From NCBI GenBank assembly GCA_039180385.1, contig JBCDDJ010000035.1, positions 1 through 26,004 of the forward strand: 26,004 bases of DNA, in the 5' to 3' direction. A model generated the notes under the pieces. It worked only from the letters and a program-made list of their open reading frames with translations. It searched no databases and was not told the origin of the DNA. Positions 16,081 through 23,782 of this stretch are shown here, piece by piece; within the stretch, counting starts at the first letter, position 1, and every line of letters begins with the position of its first letter. Origin of the DNA: SIO4C1 sp039180385 (lineage in GTDB: Bacteria > Cyanobacteriota > Cyanobacteriia > Phormidesmidales > Phormidesmidaceae). Position numbers and translations under genes: made by a program.

Positions 16081-17619
16081 TCAAGACTGAGCTACTTTGG
16101 GGCGCGGCTGCGGCTTGGGAAAGTTTGGCAACTCCACAGAGGCCAAAGACTTGATTCGCTTTTGCGATCGCAACGGACTCACCACCGGAGACGGAGCCGC
16201 CTCCCTTTCTGGAAAGGTCATGGCCGGGACGTAAGAACTTGCATCAGCCAGCACTTCAACACTGACCTCGGGGGTATGGGGCATCTCTGACGCCGTCCCC
16301 TCGGGAGCTGTCTCAGGCGCTATCTCTGCACTGGGCTCTGGAACATGCACGTTGGACGTGGGCACCTCGGAGGGGAGGGGGGTTTCCCACGGGGAAGGCT
16401 CTGTAAATTGGAGAGAAGCATTCTCATCAGCAAAGGCTGCTTCGGTCAGGGGCAAGTCGTCATCTGCGCCCTCAAAATCTTCGTCAGTGTCATTCAAGGT
16501 GCTAGTCGGGTTTTCGATCATCCGCGCTAAATCATGCCAAAGTTGAGCCTCTGCCGCCGGGTCACCAGCGGGGGCAGACTGCATCGGCTGGGTTGATATA
16601 TCAAAGCCACCTATCGGCTGTACGGTCGCGTCATCATCGATTTTATCAACCGCTTTGCTACCCCGAATCAGCGATTCTAACTGAGGGTCAAGCTTTTGGT
16701 AATCACCGGACTCAGAGACCCAAGGCTGTATATGCTGAGCCTTAGGCATCGATACCAGCGGCATGTCTTGCCCCACAGTGACAAAGTCAGCTGGGACGGT
16801 GTGGGTGTTAGCAGACACGTTCAGACACTTTTCTAGGGCCGCTTTGAACTGCATCGTATAGCGCTGCTGACGCTGAAGGCGCGATCGCAGGTCTCGACAA
16901 GCCGTCTCAGATTGGAGTAGGGCCTGGGCTTGGTCAGCATACTGCTGTTGTGTAAACGCATAGTCGTGCTCGAGCTGATCAACTCGCTCTTGAGTCGACG
17001 TTAGCTCAGTTTGGAGCGTTTCATTGAGAAGCTGATGCCGCTTGAGCGCCTGGTTAGAATACTCAAGCTCTGTGACCAGCTGAGCAATATGACGATCGCT
17101 GACTCGGGGTTCGCTAGACTTATCAGCACCGTTAGAATTGTTTTGAGATCGCTCAATCTCAGACTGTAGAGCTGATTGAGACCGATCTAGGGCATCTTCG
17201 AGCTGGGAGACCTTTGCAAGCAAAACATCATTACATTCATTGAGATCTCGAATTAAAGTGACCAGTTCAGCCTCCCGTTCGGGGGAGATGTCTGTGTTGC
17301 CATGACTAGGATTGGGTTGGTTCATAGGTTTAGAAGGGGAACTGTGATCAAGGCTCAAAAGAGCGGTGCTCGAAGCAGTCGTGCCAGGAATTTGATGAAT
17401 ACTAATGCAATTAGGAAAATCGATAACTTGCCAACCCTCCCCAGTCGCGTCCTGAGCTTCAGGATGTTGCCGTAATGACCCACCAGATATGTCTTTGGGC
17501 GGATTAGCGTGAAAATTTTGGGGACTGTTTTGACTCATCAACAAAGAAGCATTTACGAAGACAGCGGCTAAGATGCAAATCTGTAAACCCTGGCCACATC
17601 GAGAGCTGTCGCTTGCCAT
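16081..17619 (-). CDS. Long coiled-coil protein of unknown function
   Basis: Up to 512 residues, not recognised. Residues about 116-266 are a long coiled coil rich in Gln, Glu and Leu with a short Ser/Asn break near 158-172 (LVTLIRDLNECNDVLLAKV, HIAQLVTELEYSNQALKRH, LRSRLQRQQRYTMQFKAALE). The C-terminal half is acidic and Pro/Glu-rich and ends in a basic tail (RSQKRIKSLASVELPNFPK). Such a layout suits a scaffold or filament-associated protein, but nothing shows this. The start is uncertain: ATG at 17619 includes a hydrophobic stretch (11-27), while ATGs at 17538 and 17325 (before the coiled coil) are also possible, and none has a clear ribosome site. It sits two genes from hetR, convergent with it. 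Confidence 0.65.
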   Translation of the reverse strand: MASDSSRCGQGLQICILAAVFVNASLLMSQNSPQNFHANPPKDISGGSLRQHPEAQDATGEGWQVIDFPNCISIHQIPGTTASSTALLSLDHSSPSKPMNQPNPSHGNTDISPEREAELVTLIRDLNECNDVLLAKVSQLEDALDRSQSALQSEIERSQNNSNGADKSSEPRVSDRHIAQLVTELEYSNQALKRHQLLNETLQTELTSTQERVDQLEHDYAFTQQQYADQAQALLQSETACRDLRSRLQRQQRYTMQFKAALEKCLNVSANTHTVPADFVTVGQDMPLVSMPKAQHIQPWVSESGDYQKLDPQLESLIRGSKAVDKIDDDATVQPIGGFDISTQPMQSAPAGDPAAEAQLWHDLARMIENPTSTLNDTDEDFEGADDDLPLTEAAFADENASLQFTEPSPWETPLPSEVPTSNVHVPEPSAEIAPETAPEGTASEMPHTPEVSVEVLADASSYVPAMTFPEREAAPSPVVSPLRSQKRIKSLASVELPNFPKPQPRPKVAQS

Positions 17620-17905
17620 CCGGGAAAATTCAAGTTTCCAGACTGGATGTGGTTTAGCTATTACAAATAGTCTTGCAGCGCGTCAATTATAGAGTAACCC
17701 TGGAAAAGTGATGCACAGCGACATGATCTGTCACATCACTGATAGCCATTAATATGGAAGGCTAGCATGGAAAGCCCAATTGGTAACCCTTTAATTGTTT
17801 AACATCTGTCAAAATCACGATCAATGCTGACAAGGCTCAAGAGAACCCGGCAAAAATGTCTCCGACGTCACGTTTTTTGACGCGCTCCCCAATCATCTAA
17901 ACCTA
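17620..17905. other. Intergenic region between csaB and the coiled-coil gene
   Basis: This 286-bp AT-rich gap holds the 3' end of the csaB transcript and the promoter of the coiled-coil gene. A short imperfect stem (GCGTCA...TGACGT on the minus strand, near 17868-17882) could help end csaB. No gene was seen. Confidence 0.35.
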
Positions 17906-18988
17906 CTATTGTGAACCCAATATTATGTCGGTCAGTAGGGCTTGGTGCATCGAAGCACGATCAAGGCGAGATTGAATTTGGTCTGGGGTCAGAGGTTGAC
18001 CGTTGACGTAGAGTTTGAGCCATTGCTGGGTGAGGGTATGGGCGTGGTTAGGGAAAGGGCGAAGGGGAAAGGGCGAAGGGGAAGCCGGGACAGATAATAA
18101 ATCGCACCCGGGGATGTCTACATCTTGCATGAGCTGGGTGACTTTGGGATCGTAGCTGAGGGCGTAGCAGCGACAGCCTTCGGCGGCGGACATGACCAGG
18201 GCGTGGAAGCGCATGCCGATGGTCATCTCAACGCCGCGAAAGAGGCCCTTAAGCTGGGTCGGATCGTCAAGCTGAAAAATGTGGTGGGGGCCAGGGAGTT
18301 GCTTGGCAAGGTGGGTTGCGATCGCAAGATCCTTCACCGGCTGAAACGGCACCAGCAGAATACAGGCCTGGGTGGTCTTTTGAAAATCAACCAGGGCCTG
18401 GGTAATTAACGCCAAGCGGGCTGGGGTAAGGCTGGGCGACGATCTTAGGGCCACTGCGACTCGCGGGGCGGGCAAATCCCAAAGGCCGGGCACCGGTTTA
18501 GAGGCGAGTGCCCACACTGGGTCAGGGGCCAACCAACAGCCAATTTGCCAATCTGCCAACAGTTTGGCAGAGCCGACATCCCTGACACTAACTGCATCAC
18601 AGTGTTGCAATGCCCACCGGGTTAGCCAGCGACTGGCAGCCCGATTAAGCGGCCCCAGCCCCTGGGCCCAGGCGATTGTTTTAAGCCCCAGCCACTGGGC
18701 CAGTTTCATCAATCCGCTGTAATAAAGCGGATTGACCCGACTGGTGGTATCTTGCATGAGACTGCCACCACCCCAGATAAACACATCTGACTGACGCAAA
18801 GCCGCCCACACCGCCTTAAAAGACTTGCGTGGCACCGCCTCTACGCCATAGCGGGCAGCTGTCTCCGCCGGGTTACCTGACAAAACAATGGGGGTCACCG
18901 CCGTAGGCAGCATCTGCAACAGCGTTGCCAACAGCGCCTCATCACCGCCATTGCCCATCCCGTAGTAGCCACACAAGACTGCCCGCAT
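17906..18988 (-). CDS. csaB: Polysaccharide pyruvyl transferase CsaB
   Basis: A 360-residue CsaB-type enzyme that transfers pyruvate from phosphoenolpyruvate to a cell-wall polysaccharide, which then anchors SLH-domain surface proteins. Signatures are VLCGYYGMGNGGDEALLATLL (4-24), FIWGGGSLMQDTTS, TIAWAQGLGPLNR, the VSVRD segment, GMRFHALVMSAAEG and the end block QPLTPDQIQSRLDRASMHQ. Length and architecture fit the family except for a Pro-rich stretch (PASPSPFPLRPFPNHAH) between the DIPG segment and TLTQQWLKLY. That stretch is encoded by a 14-bp tandem repeat (18051-18078) and appears to be an in-frame insertion relative to family members I recall. GTCAGGG-type upstream sequence contains no strong ribosome site. 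The gene is divergent from the DUF2499 gene, with a 12-bp palindrome between them. Confidence 0.92.
   Translation of the reverse strand: MRAVLCGYYGMGNGGDEALLATLLQMLPTAVTPIVLSGNPAETAARYGVEAVPRKSFKAVWAALRQSDVFIWGGGSLMQDTTSRVNPLYYSGLMKLAQWLGLKTIAWAQGLGPLNRAASRWLTRWALQHCDAVSVRDVGSAKLLADWQIGCWLAPDPVWALASKPVPGLWDLPAPRVAVALRSSPSLTPARLALITQALVDFQKTTQACILLVPFQPVKDLAIATHLAKQLPGPHHIFQLDDPTQLKGLFRGVEMTIGMRFHALVMSAAEGCRCYALSYDPKVTQLMQDVDIPGCDLLSVPASPSPFPLRPFPNHAHTLTQQWLKLYVNGQPLTPDQIQSRLDRASMHQALLTDIILGSQ
18051..18078 (+). repeat. 14-bp tandem repeat inside csaB
   Basis: GGGAAAGGGCGAAG is repeated twice back to back (18051-18064, 18065-18078), with a third partial GGGAAG. It resembles the intergenic repeat at 5776-5803 but lies inside the coding frame of csaB. 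Confidence 0.8.
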
Positions 18989-19020
18989 TGCTTTGGAAAG
19001 TTACTGCCTAATAGTTATCG

Positions 19021-19032
19021 TCCTAATTAGGA
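19021..19032. promoter_or_regulatory. 12-bp perfect palindrome between csaB and the DUF2499 gene
   Basis: TCCTAATTAGGA is a perfect palindrome 32 bp upstream of the csaB start and 180 bp before the divergent DUF2499 gene. This is a suitable place for a dimeric repressor of csaB. No known consensus is recognised. Confidence 0.45.
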
Positions 19033-19211
19033 TAAGGGTCAGGGGGGGGATTTTGGATTGTTGTTAAAACCTTTAACGATGGCAATGCTTTTAAAGGTGT
19101 TTCAGAATTACAGGGGTAACTTATGACCTATGGCAATTGCGTATTATGCTGAACCCAAAGTTGATACACTAGCCCCCTCTACCCATTCAGCCCCTCCCAA
19201 AATCCAAAATC

Positions 19212-19559
19212 ATGAACGCTCTCTCTACCCCCACCTGGATTGTCCACGTCTCTAGCGTCGTCGAGTGGATCGCGGCGATTTGGTTTATTTGGCAATACGC
19301 CGAGCTCAGCCAGCAACTGGCCTGGCGAACCCTATCGTTTGGCATGTTGCCCGCCCTGATTAGCGCCATGTGCGCCTGCACCTGGCACTTTTTTGACAAT
19401 GCCGCCACTTTGAGCTGGCTGGTCACCCTGCAAGCGGCCATGACCGTAGTGGGCAACTGCACCGTGTGCGCCGCCGCTTGGTGGATCTGGCGAAGTGCTC
19501 ACGCTGGGCAAGGGTCAGGGGAGCAAGGAAGCAGGGTGGCAAGGGAGCTAGAGAGCTAG
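19212..19559 (+). CDS. DUF2499 (Ycf49-like) membrane protein
   Basis: A 115-residue small membrane protein of the DUF2499 family, found in cyanobacteria and plastids (Ycf49-like). Three hydrophobic segments are visible: VSSVVEWIAAIWFIWQYA (13-30), about 41-60, and about 67-92. Family-typical text includes SAMCACTWHFFDN, TLQAAMTVVGN and CAAAWWIWR. The function is unknown; a thylakoid or plasma membrane location is expected. The homologous part ends near residue 95. The last 20 residues (HAGQGSGEQGSRVARELES) come from an intergenic-type repeat and look like an accidental extension. It is the first gene of a probable three-gene unit with the DUF3593 gene. Confidence 0.87.
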   Translation: MNALSTPTWIVHVSSVVEWIAAIWFIWQYAELSQQLAWRTLSFGMLPALISAMCACTWHFFDNAATLSWLVTLQAAMTVVGNCTVCAAAWWIWRSAHAGQGSGEQGSRVARELES

Positions 19560-19605
19560 AGAGCCGCACCTCCCCACCTTCCCCACTTCCCCACCTTCCC
19601 CACCA
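19508..19605. repeat. Short purine-rich and pyrimidine-rich repeats between DUF2499 and DUF3593 genes
   Basis: GCAAGG/GGGAGC units and GAGCTAGA twice (19546-19561) overlap the end of the DUF2499 gene. They are followed by repeats of CTTCCCCAC/CCTTCCCCAC (about 19571-19602). The second block is roughly the reverse complement of the GGGGAAG style seen elsewhere in the window. Confidence 0.6.
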
Positions 19606-19608
19606 AAC

Positions 19609-19911
19609 ATGTCTAAAGAAACCCTCTTTGCCCTCTCCCTCTTCCCCTACCTTGGCTTTCTCTGGTTTCTCACCCGATCGGGCCAAACGCCTCGGCTAGC
19701 GCTGATTGGCTTTTATGTATTGCTGATTTTTGTGGCGGTCACGATCCCAGCGGGGATTTATGCAAAACAGGCCTACGGCATGGAGTTGGCCAATGTTGAC
19801 TGGCTCCACGGCAGTGCAGAATTTTTCTTGACGTTATCGAATATTTTGGTGGTGCTAGGGTTTCGGCAGGCAGTGCAGCGGCTTAAGCAGCAGGCGTCTG
19901 AGCGTCAGTAG
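19609..19911 (+). CDS. DUF3593 membrane protein
   Basis: A 100-residue small membrane protein of DUF3593, a cyanobacteria/plastid family. Segments: SLFPYLGFLWFLTRSGQTPR near the start, a membrane span LIGFYVLLIFVAVTIPAGIYAK (32-53), NVDWLHGSAEFFLTLSN, then ILVVLGFRQAV. The function is unknown. It often travels with DUF2499, as here, where it begins 49 bp after that gene, so the two products may act together in a membrane (inference). The ATG has no strong ribosome site because the repeat tract fills the space before it. Confidence 0.87.
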   Translation: MSKETLFALSLFPYLGFLWFLTRSGQTPRLALIGFYVLLIFVAVTIPAGIYAKQAYGMELANVDWLHGSAEFFLTLSNILVVLGFRQAVQRLKQQASERQ

Positions 19912-19919
19912 ATAGCCTT

Positions 19920-20528
19920 ATGATTTCCTACGAGACCTGGCTTAATCGCATCTTTGGTCGTTCGGTCAATTCTCTTTGGGATCCGTCGATTGAGGCAGAT
20001 GCCCCCACCATTGTGCGGTTTATTGCCCGGACCTTTTACGACTGCAAGAGCGATCTCCAACAGTTTTCAGATAAGCAGGTGGGGCATGGGCTGCACTTGC
20101 TGCTGATCGAGGGGGCTTTGCTTGCTAACTTAAAAGCCGTGCCCTTTGAAGACTCTGCGATCGCAATTCGAGGCATCAAGGTTTTATATCGTGACTGTTT
20201 TGCGCTGCGCACCCGCCCCGTGCTGAGCCATCTCGACGAGCCCGGTGGCAATGCGTTAAACGGGGTTTGCTACCTGCTGTGGGAAGATTGCCCATTGCGG
20301 GTTTGGGGTAAGGATTTTTTTGAACTCTCAATGGAAGTGCTTGAATGTGCCCTGAGTGTGCCCCACGTAGCCTGTGTGGAGAGTGCTTTGCACGGGCTCG
20401 GGCATTTGGGCGGTGGCTCAAATCAGCGGGTGCAAGATTTGATCGAGGATTGGTTACCGCAGCAGGCTAATCTGCGGTCAGAGCTGAGGCGGTATGCAGA
20501 GCAGGCCAAGCACGGGAGAGTTCTATAA
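19920..20528 (+). CDS. Unrecognised protein, third gene of the DUF2499-DUF3593 unit
   Basis: A 202-residue, apparently soluble protein that I do not recognise. It starts 8 nt after the DUF3593 stop, so it is probably translated from the same message. It begins MISYETWLNRIFGRSVNSLW and contains a Cys/Trp-rich central part (GVCYLLWEDCPLRVWGKDFF) and a helical tail with CVESALHGLGHLG, which might be a HEAT-like repeat end. Codon use and HIP1 content match the neighbours. It may be a housekeeping protein of wide distribution; no function is proposed. Confidence 0.7.
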   Translation: MISYETWLNRIFGRSVNSLWDPSIEADAPTIVRFIARTFYDCKSDLQQFSDKQVGHGLHLLLIEGALLANLKAVPFEDSAIAIRGIKVLYRDCFALRTRPVLSHLDEPGGNALNGVCYLLWEDCPLRVWGKDFFELSMEVLECALSVPHVACVESALHGLGHLGGGSNQRVQDLIEDWLPQQANLRSELRRYAEQAKHGRVL

Positions 20529-20571
20529 GGTCTCCTGTTCCGTATCTTCCCCATTTCCCTACAAATTTTTA

Positions 20572-20601
20572 GCCCTAGGCAGACAGGAACCCACCTAGGG
20601 C
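20572..20601. terminator. Hairpin between convergent genes
   Basis: GCCCTAGG (20572-20579) and CCTAGGGC (20594-20601) form a perfect 8-bp stem with a 14-nt loop. It lies between the convergent 202-residue gene and the VOC gene, whose stop codon is inside the second arm. It probably ends transcription in both directions, although neither strand has a good T-tract after it. Confidence 0.5.
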
Positions 20602-20963
20602 GACTGGTGCAAGATCAGCCGATTTCTGTCGGGGTCATAGGCATAGATCTCCCGACCGTGGGAGGCTTGTGATATCTCGCCAGGAGGGGGATAGCCGAGT
20701 TTAGTAAAGGTTGCGATCGCACCCTCCAAATCCTCAACTTCCAGACACAGGCTCATCCCCCCGCCTGTGCCGATGAAGTCATCTCGATAGTCTGGCTTGG
20801 GCTTAAAGATTCCCAGATGCAGTCCCGGCAATTGAAATTCAGCATAGCTGTCGGGCAATAGCGGTACAGGAGATTGCCCCAATAACGCTTGATAAAATTC
20901 CACTAAGTCGTCGAACTGTTCACTGGCGAGGGTAACGAAGGCATTGCTGGGTTTGATTGGCAT
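20595..20963 (-). CDS. VOC (glyoxalase/bleomycin-resistance-like) family protein
   Basis: A 122-residue single-domain VOC protein with two beta-alpha-beta-beta-beta halves: NAFVTLASEQFDDLVEFYQALLG at the start and MSLCLEVEDLEGAIATFTKLG in the second half, ending with EIYAYDPDRNRLILHQ, where the conserved DPDRN region supplies the last metal ligand in many members. The substrate cannot be told; such proteins include lyases, dioxygenases and resistance proteins. It stands alone on its strand, convergent with the upstream gene. Confidence 0.88.
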   Translation of the reverse strand: MPIKPSNAFVTLASEQFDDLVEFYQALLGQSPVPLLPDSYAEFQLPGLHLGIFKPKPDYRDDFIGTGGGMSLCLEVEDLEGAIATFTKLGYPPPGEISQASHGREIYAYDPDRNRLILHQSP

Positions 20964-21250
20964 TGGAAAGGGACTCTTGATGAAATTGGCAATTGGGGAT
21001 CTCTTGATGAGTTGGCAGAGTGGGTTTGATGTAGTCGTTTGATTTCAAAGGTTTTCGGTCAACCGTAACTCACCCTGCGATGCCTTTCGCTTTTCGCCTT
21101 TCGCCTTTTACCGTGGGCAAAAACTCAAACCTCTCTAACGACCCACTTATCTTGCTCTAAGATGGCTATATAAAACTGCTATTAAAGGCCCTGCCGCTAT
21201 CTTGAGGATTGCGCTAGCCTGAAGTCAAATCTAGCCCGCTGGTAGAACTT
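20964..21250. other. Divergent intergenic region before the aldolase gene, with repeat
   Basis: This 287-bp region separates the VOC and aldolase genes. It contains a TTTCGCC/TTTTCGCC tandem stretch (21081-21110), an inverted form of the GGGCGAAAGG repeats elsewhere. GGCTATATAAAAC near 21172-21184 may serve as a -10 for the aldolase gene. No gene was seen. Confidence 0.4.
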
Positions 21251-22330
21251 ATGGTTGCAACCACATCATCCCAAACCATTGCTGAGTGGCTCGGCAAAGA
21301 GGCCGATGCGCTACTGAGCTACGAAGCAAAGATTTCTAAAAGTCAGATTCATTTGCCAGGCACTGACTGGGTGGATCGGATTTTTGCCCAAACTGACCGC
21401 AGTCCGCAGGTGCTGCGCAGCTTGCAACAACTCTACAGCACCGGACGTCTGGCAAATACGGGCTATCTGTCAATTTTGCCCGTTGACCAGGGGATTGAGC
21501 ATTCGGCGGCAGCCTCTTTTGCGCCTAACCCGATTTATTTTGACCCTGAGAATATTGTGAATCTTGCGATCGCAGGGGGCTGCAATGCCGTCGCCACCAC
21601 CCTGGGCGTACTGGGGATGATGTCGCGCAAGTATGCCCACAAGCTCCCCTTCATTGTGAAGCTCAACCACAATGAGCTGTTGACCTATCCCAACCAGTTT
21701 GACCAGATTATGTTTGCCTCGGTCGAGCAAGCATGGAATCTGGGAGCGGTTGCCATCGGGGCCACCATCTACTTTGGCTCCCCTGAGTCAACGCGACAGA
21801 TTCAAGAGGTTAGCAAAGCCTTTGCTCGGGCCCACGAGCTAGGGATGGCGACGATCCTCTGGTGCTACGTGCGTAACAGCGCCTTCAAGCAAGATCAGGA
21901 CTATCACGTCTCGGCGGACCTGACCGGGCAGGCCAACCATCTGGGAGTAACGATTGAGGCTGACATCATTAAGCAAAAGCTGCCCCTCAATAATGGGGGA
22001 TATCAGGCTGTGGCCAAGGCAACCGGCAGCAAGTATGGCAAGACCAGCGATTTGATCTACTCAGAGTTGACCACCGAGCACCCCATCGATTTGACCCGAT
22101 ATCAGGTGCTGAACTGCTACGCCGGGCGAGCCGGACTGATTAACTCCGGTGGCGCATCTGGGGAGAATGACTTTGCCGAGGCAGTGCGTACCGCTGTGAT
22201 TAACAAGCGAGCTGGGGGCTGTGGCTTGATTTCGGGCCGCAAGACGTTCCAGCGTGATTTTAAGGAAGGGGTGAAATTGTTTCACCTGATCCAGGATGTG
22301 TATTTGTCGGATGAGGTGACGATTGCGTAA
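21251..22330 (+). CDS. fbaB: Class I fructose-bisphosphate aldolase (FbaB/DhnA type)
   Basis: A 359-residue Schiff-base aldolase that cleaves or forms fructose 1,6-bisphosphate (and, in photosynthetic carbon metabolism, possibly sedoheptulose 1,7-bisphosphate). It matches E. coli FbaB closely over its whole length: LPGTDWVDR, LYSTGRLANTGYLSILPVDQG, IVKLNHNELLTYPNQFDQ, GAVAIGATIYFGS, SADLTGQANHLG, GRAGLINSGGASG and INKRAGGCGLI. The Schiff-base lysine is in ADIIKQK at 241, matching K236 of E. coli FbaB as I recall it. In cyanobacteria this class I enzyme is often called fda and coexists with a class II enzyme. It stands alone, after a 287-bp gap. Confidence 0.95.
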   Translation: MVATTSSQTIAEWLGKEADALLSYEAKISKSQIHLPGTDWVDRIFAQTDRSPQVLRSLQQLYSTGRLANTGYLSILPVDQGIEHSAAASFAPNPIYFDPENIVNLAIAGGCNAVATTLGVLGMMSRKYAHKLPFIVKLNHNELLTYPNQFDQIMFASVEQAWNLGAVAIGATIYFGSPESTRQIQEVSKAFARAHELGMATILWCYVRNSAFKQDQDYHVSADLTGQANHLGVTIEADIIKQKLPLNNGGYQAVAKATGSKYGKTSDLIYSELTTEHPIDLTRYQVLNCYAGRAGLINSGGASGENDFAEAVRTAVINKRAGGCGLISGRKTFQRDFKEGVKLFHLIQDVYLSDEVTIA

Positions 22331-22480
22331 GGGAGTTTAAGAGGGTTGGGGCGGCTCGCCAACGATCGAAACCCACCCCTGCTCCTCCCTGGAGGAGACT
22401 TGTTGGGCGAGATTGTTTTGGCTGGATGTTTTTCCGCAGCGAGGACTGGTTAGCTTATCCTTTAGGGCCAGACAGACTTT

Positions 22481-22518
22481 TACGACTGCTCAGGTTTGAT
22501 ACGACTGCTCAGGTTTGA
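22481..22518 (+). repeat. Perfect 19-bp tandem duplication
   Basis: TACGACTGCTCAGGTTTGA occurs twice with no gap (22481-22499 and 22500-22518), in the short region between the convergent aldolase and hydrolase genes. It is a recent exact duplication, possibly a slippage product. Confidence 0.9.
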
Positions 22519-22529
22519 CTTTTCATTTT

Positions 22530-23534
22530 TTACCTTTTAACTGATAAAGCCTGCACCGCAAACCGTTTGAGCTTAGCAAGATATTCTGGGCTTTTAAACT
22601 CAGCACCGACATTGTGATGGGTTTTGGCATCGACCAAAATCAGCTCCTTCGGTCTGCTGCGGGCGGCTTTGTACAGTCGTTTGCCCATCTCAACGGGAAT
22701 CAAGGGATCGCCTGTAGTGTGAGTGATGAAAAGTGGCACCTCCAAATCTCGAACCTTTTGAAGGGAGTCAAATCGCTGGTTCAAAATCCACCGCACCGGA
22801 AACCATTGGGCGTAGTGGGAGCGGACCACCATCTCTGACATGGTAGTGAATGAATTTTGGACGATGAGTCCAGCCAGGTTGGGGTGTTTGCTAGCGAGGT
22901 CGATTGCGATCGCACCCCCTAAAGAATGTCCATACACAAAAATCTCATCCAAAGGAATGCCTCGCTGCTGGGTCAGGTAGACAAGGGCAGCATTCGCATC
23001 TTCGTAGAAGGTTTTTTCGGTGGGGAAATCACCTTCGCTGAGGCCATAGCCGCGATATTCGGCCAGCAAGATATCGAACCCCAGCTTCCGCAGCCAGTAA
23101 GCCTGGGTCACGTTAAAACCAATGTTGAGATTGGCCCCATGGAAGTAAATCAGCGTACCGATGCGGTCCTTAGGCTGGGGAATCCACCAGCTGTGCAGGC
23201 GTTCCGGCTGTTGAGTATCCGCATTAGCCGGAATCCAAATCTCTTCGTACTGGAGATTGTGCGATGCTGGCGTGGTTTGCAAGATATGGGTCGGCTTAAA
23301 AAGTAAGCGGGGCTGCATTGCCCAGATCAGGCCAAGGGCAACTAGATAGGAGATAAGCCCTGCGATCGCAAATCGCCTCAGCGCTCGTCCCCAACGCTGC
23401 CGAAAATGGCGTTGAGTGGTTAGCCTCAGGAGAATGTATAGGGCCATGACGGGTACCCACAGATGATTAGTGTGACCCAACGTGGCCATGATTTTCGAGA
23501 TCGCCGTAACAAAGGTTTGGCCCGTGACAGACAT
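22530..23534 (-). CDS. Membrane-anchored alpha/beta hydrolase
   Basis: A 334-residue protein with two N-terminal hydrophobic stretches (about 25-38 and 54-72) and an alpha/beta-hydrolase domain. The oxyanion strand is IYFHGANLN (129-137). The nucleophile elbow is YGHSLGGA with Ser204, the acid is in TTGDPLIP (Asp276), and the catalytic His is in KTHHNVG (306 or 307). It resembles BEM46/YfhR-type serine hydrolases (AEYRGYGLSEG, then GHSLGG). The substrate is unknown; lipids or small esters are possible. In-frame Met codons at residues 16 and 30 leave the start open, and the first ATG has no strong ribosome site. It is followed by the 19-bp tandem repeat at its 3' side. Confidence 0.87.
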   Translation of the reverse strand: MSVTGQTFVTAISKIMATLGHTNHLWVPVMALYILLRLTTQRHFRQRWGRALRRFAIAGLISYLVALGLIWAMQPRLLFKPTHILQTTPASHNLQYEEIWIPANADTQQPERLHSWWIPQPKDRIGTLIYFHGANLNIGFNVTQAYWLRKLGFDILLAEYRGYGLSEGDFPTEKTFYEDANAALVYLTQQRGIPLDEIFVYGHSLGGAIAIDLASKHPNLAGLIVQNSFTTMSEMVVRSHYAQWFPVRWILNQRFDSLQKVRDLEVPLFITHTTGDPLIPVEMGKRLYKAARSRPKELILVDAKTHHNVGAEFKSPEYLAKLKRFAVQALSVKR

Positions 23535-23624
23535 TTATTCAAATCAAATATTTTGGGCTAATCGGCACATGGCGATACATCCTGCACTGGGAAGCACAAG
23601 GCACTGCCCCACCCTTCCCCATCT

Positions 23625-23717
23625 CTTCGACAGGCTCAGGACAATACCCTATCTTCCCCATCTTGATGTCCGTGATTTCACCTCCCATCCCGTTCGGCTG
23701 AGCGCTCACGTCGAAGC
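23625..23717. repeat. Degenerate REP-like inverted repeat pair
   Basis: CTTCGACAGGCTCAGG (23625-23640) and the related inverted element CCGTTCGGCTGAGC...GTCGAAGC (23690-23717) resemble the widespread repeat pair built on TTCGACA(A/G)GCTCAG and CTGAGCTTGTCGAAG. They lie downstream of mtnP and upstream of the hydrolase gene. No transposase is nearby. Confidence 0.6.
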
Positions 23718-23782
23718 CCGCGTCTGTCTCACCATCCCCGCGTCTCCCCCTGCTCTATCTCCACCTTCTAACCCTCTACTCA

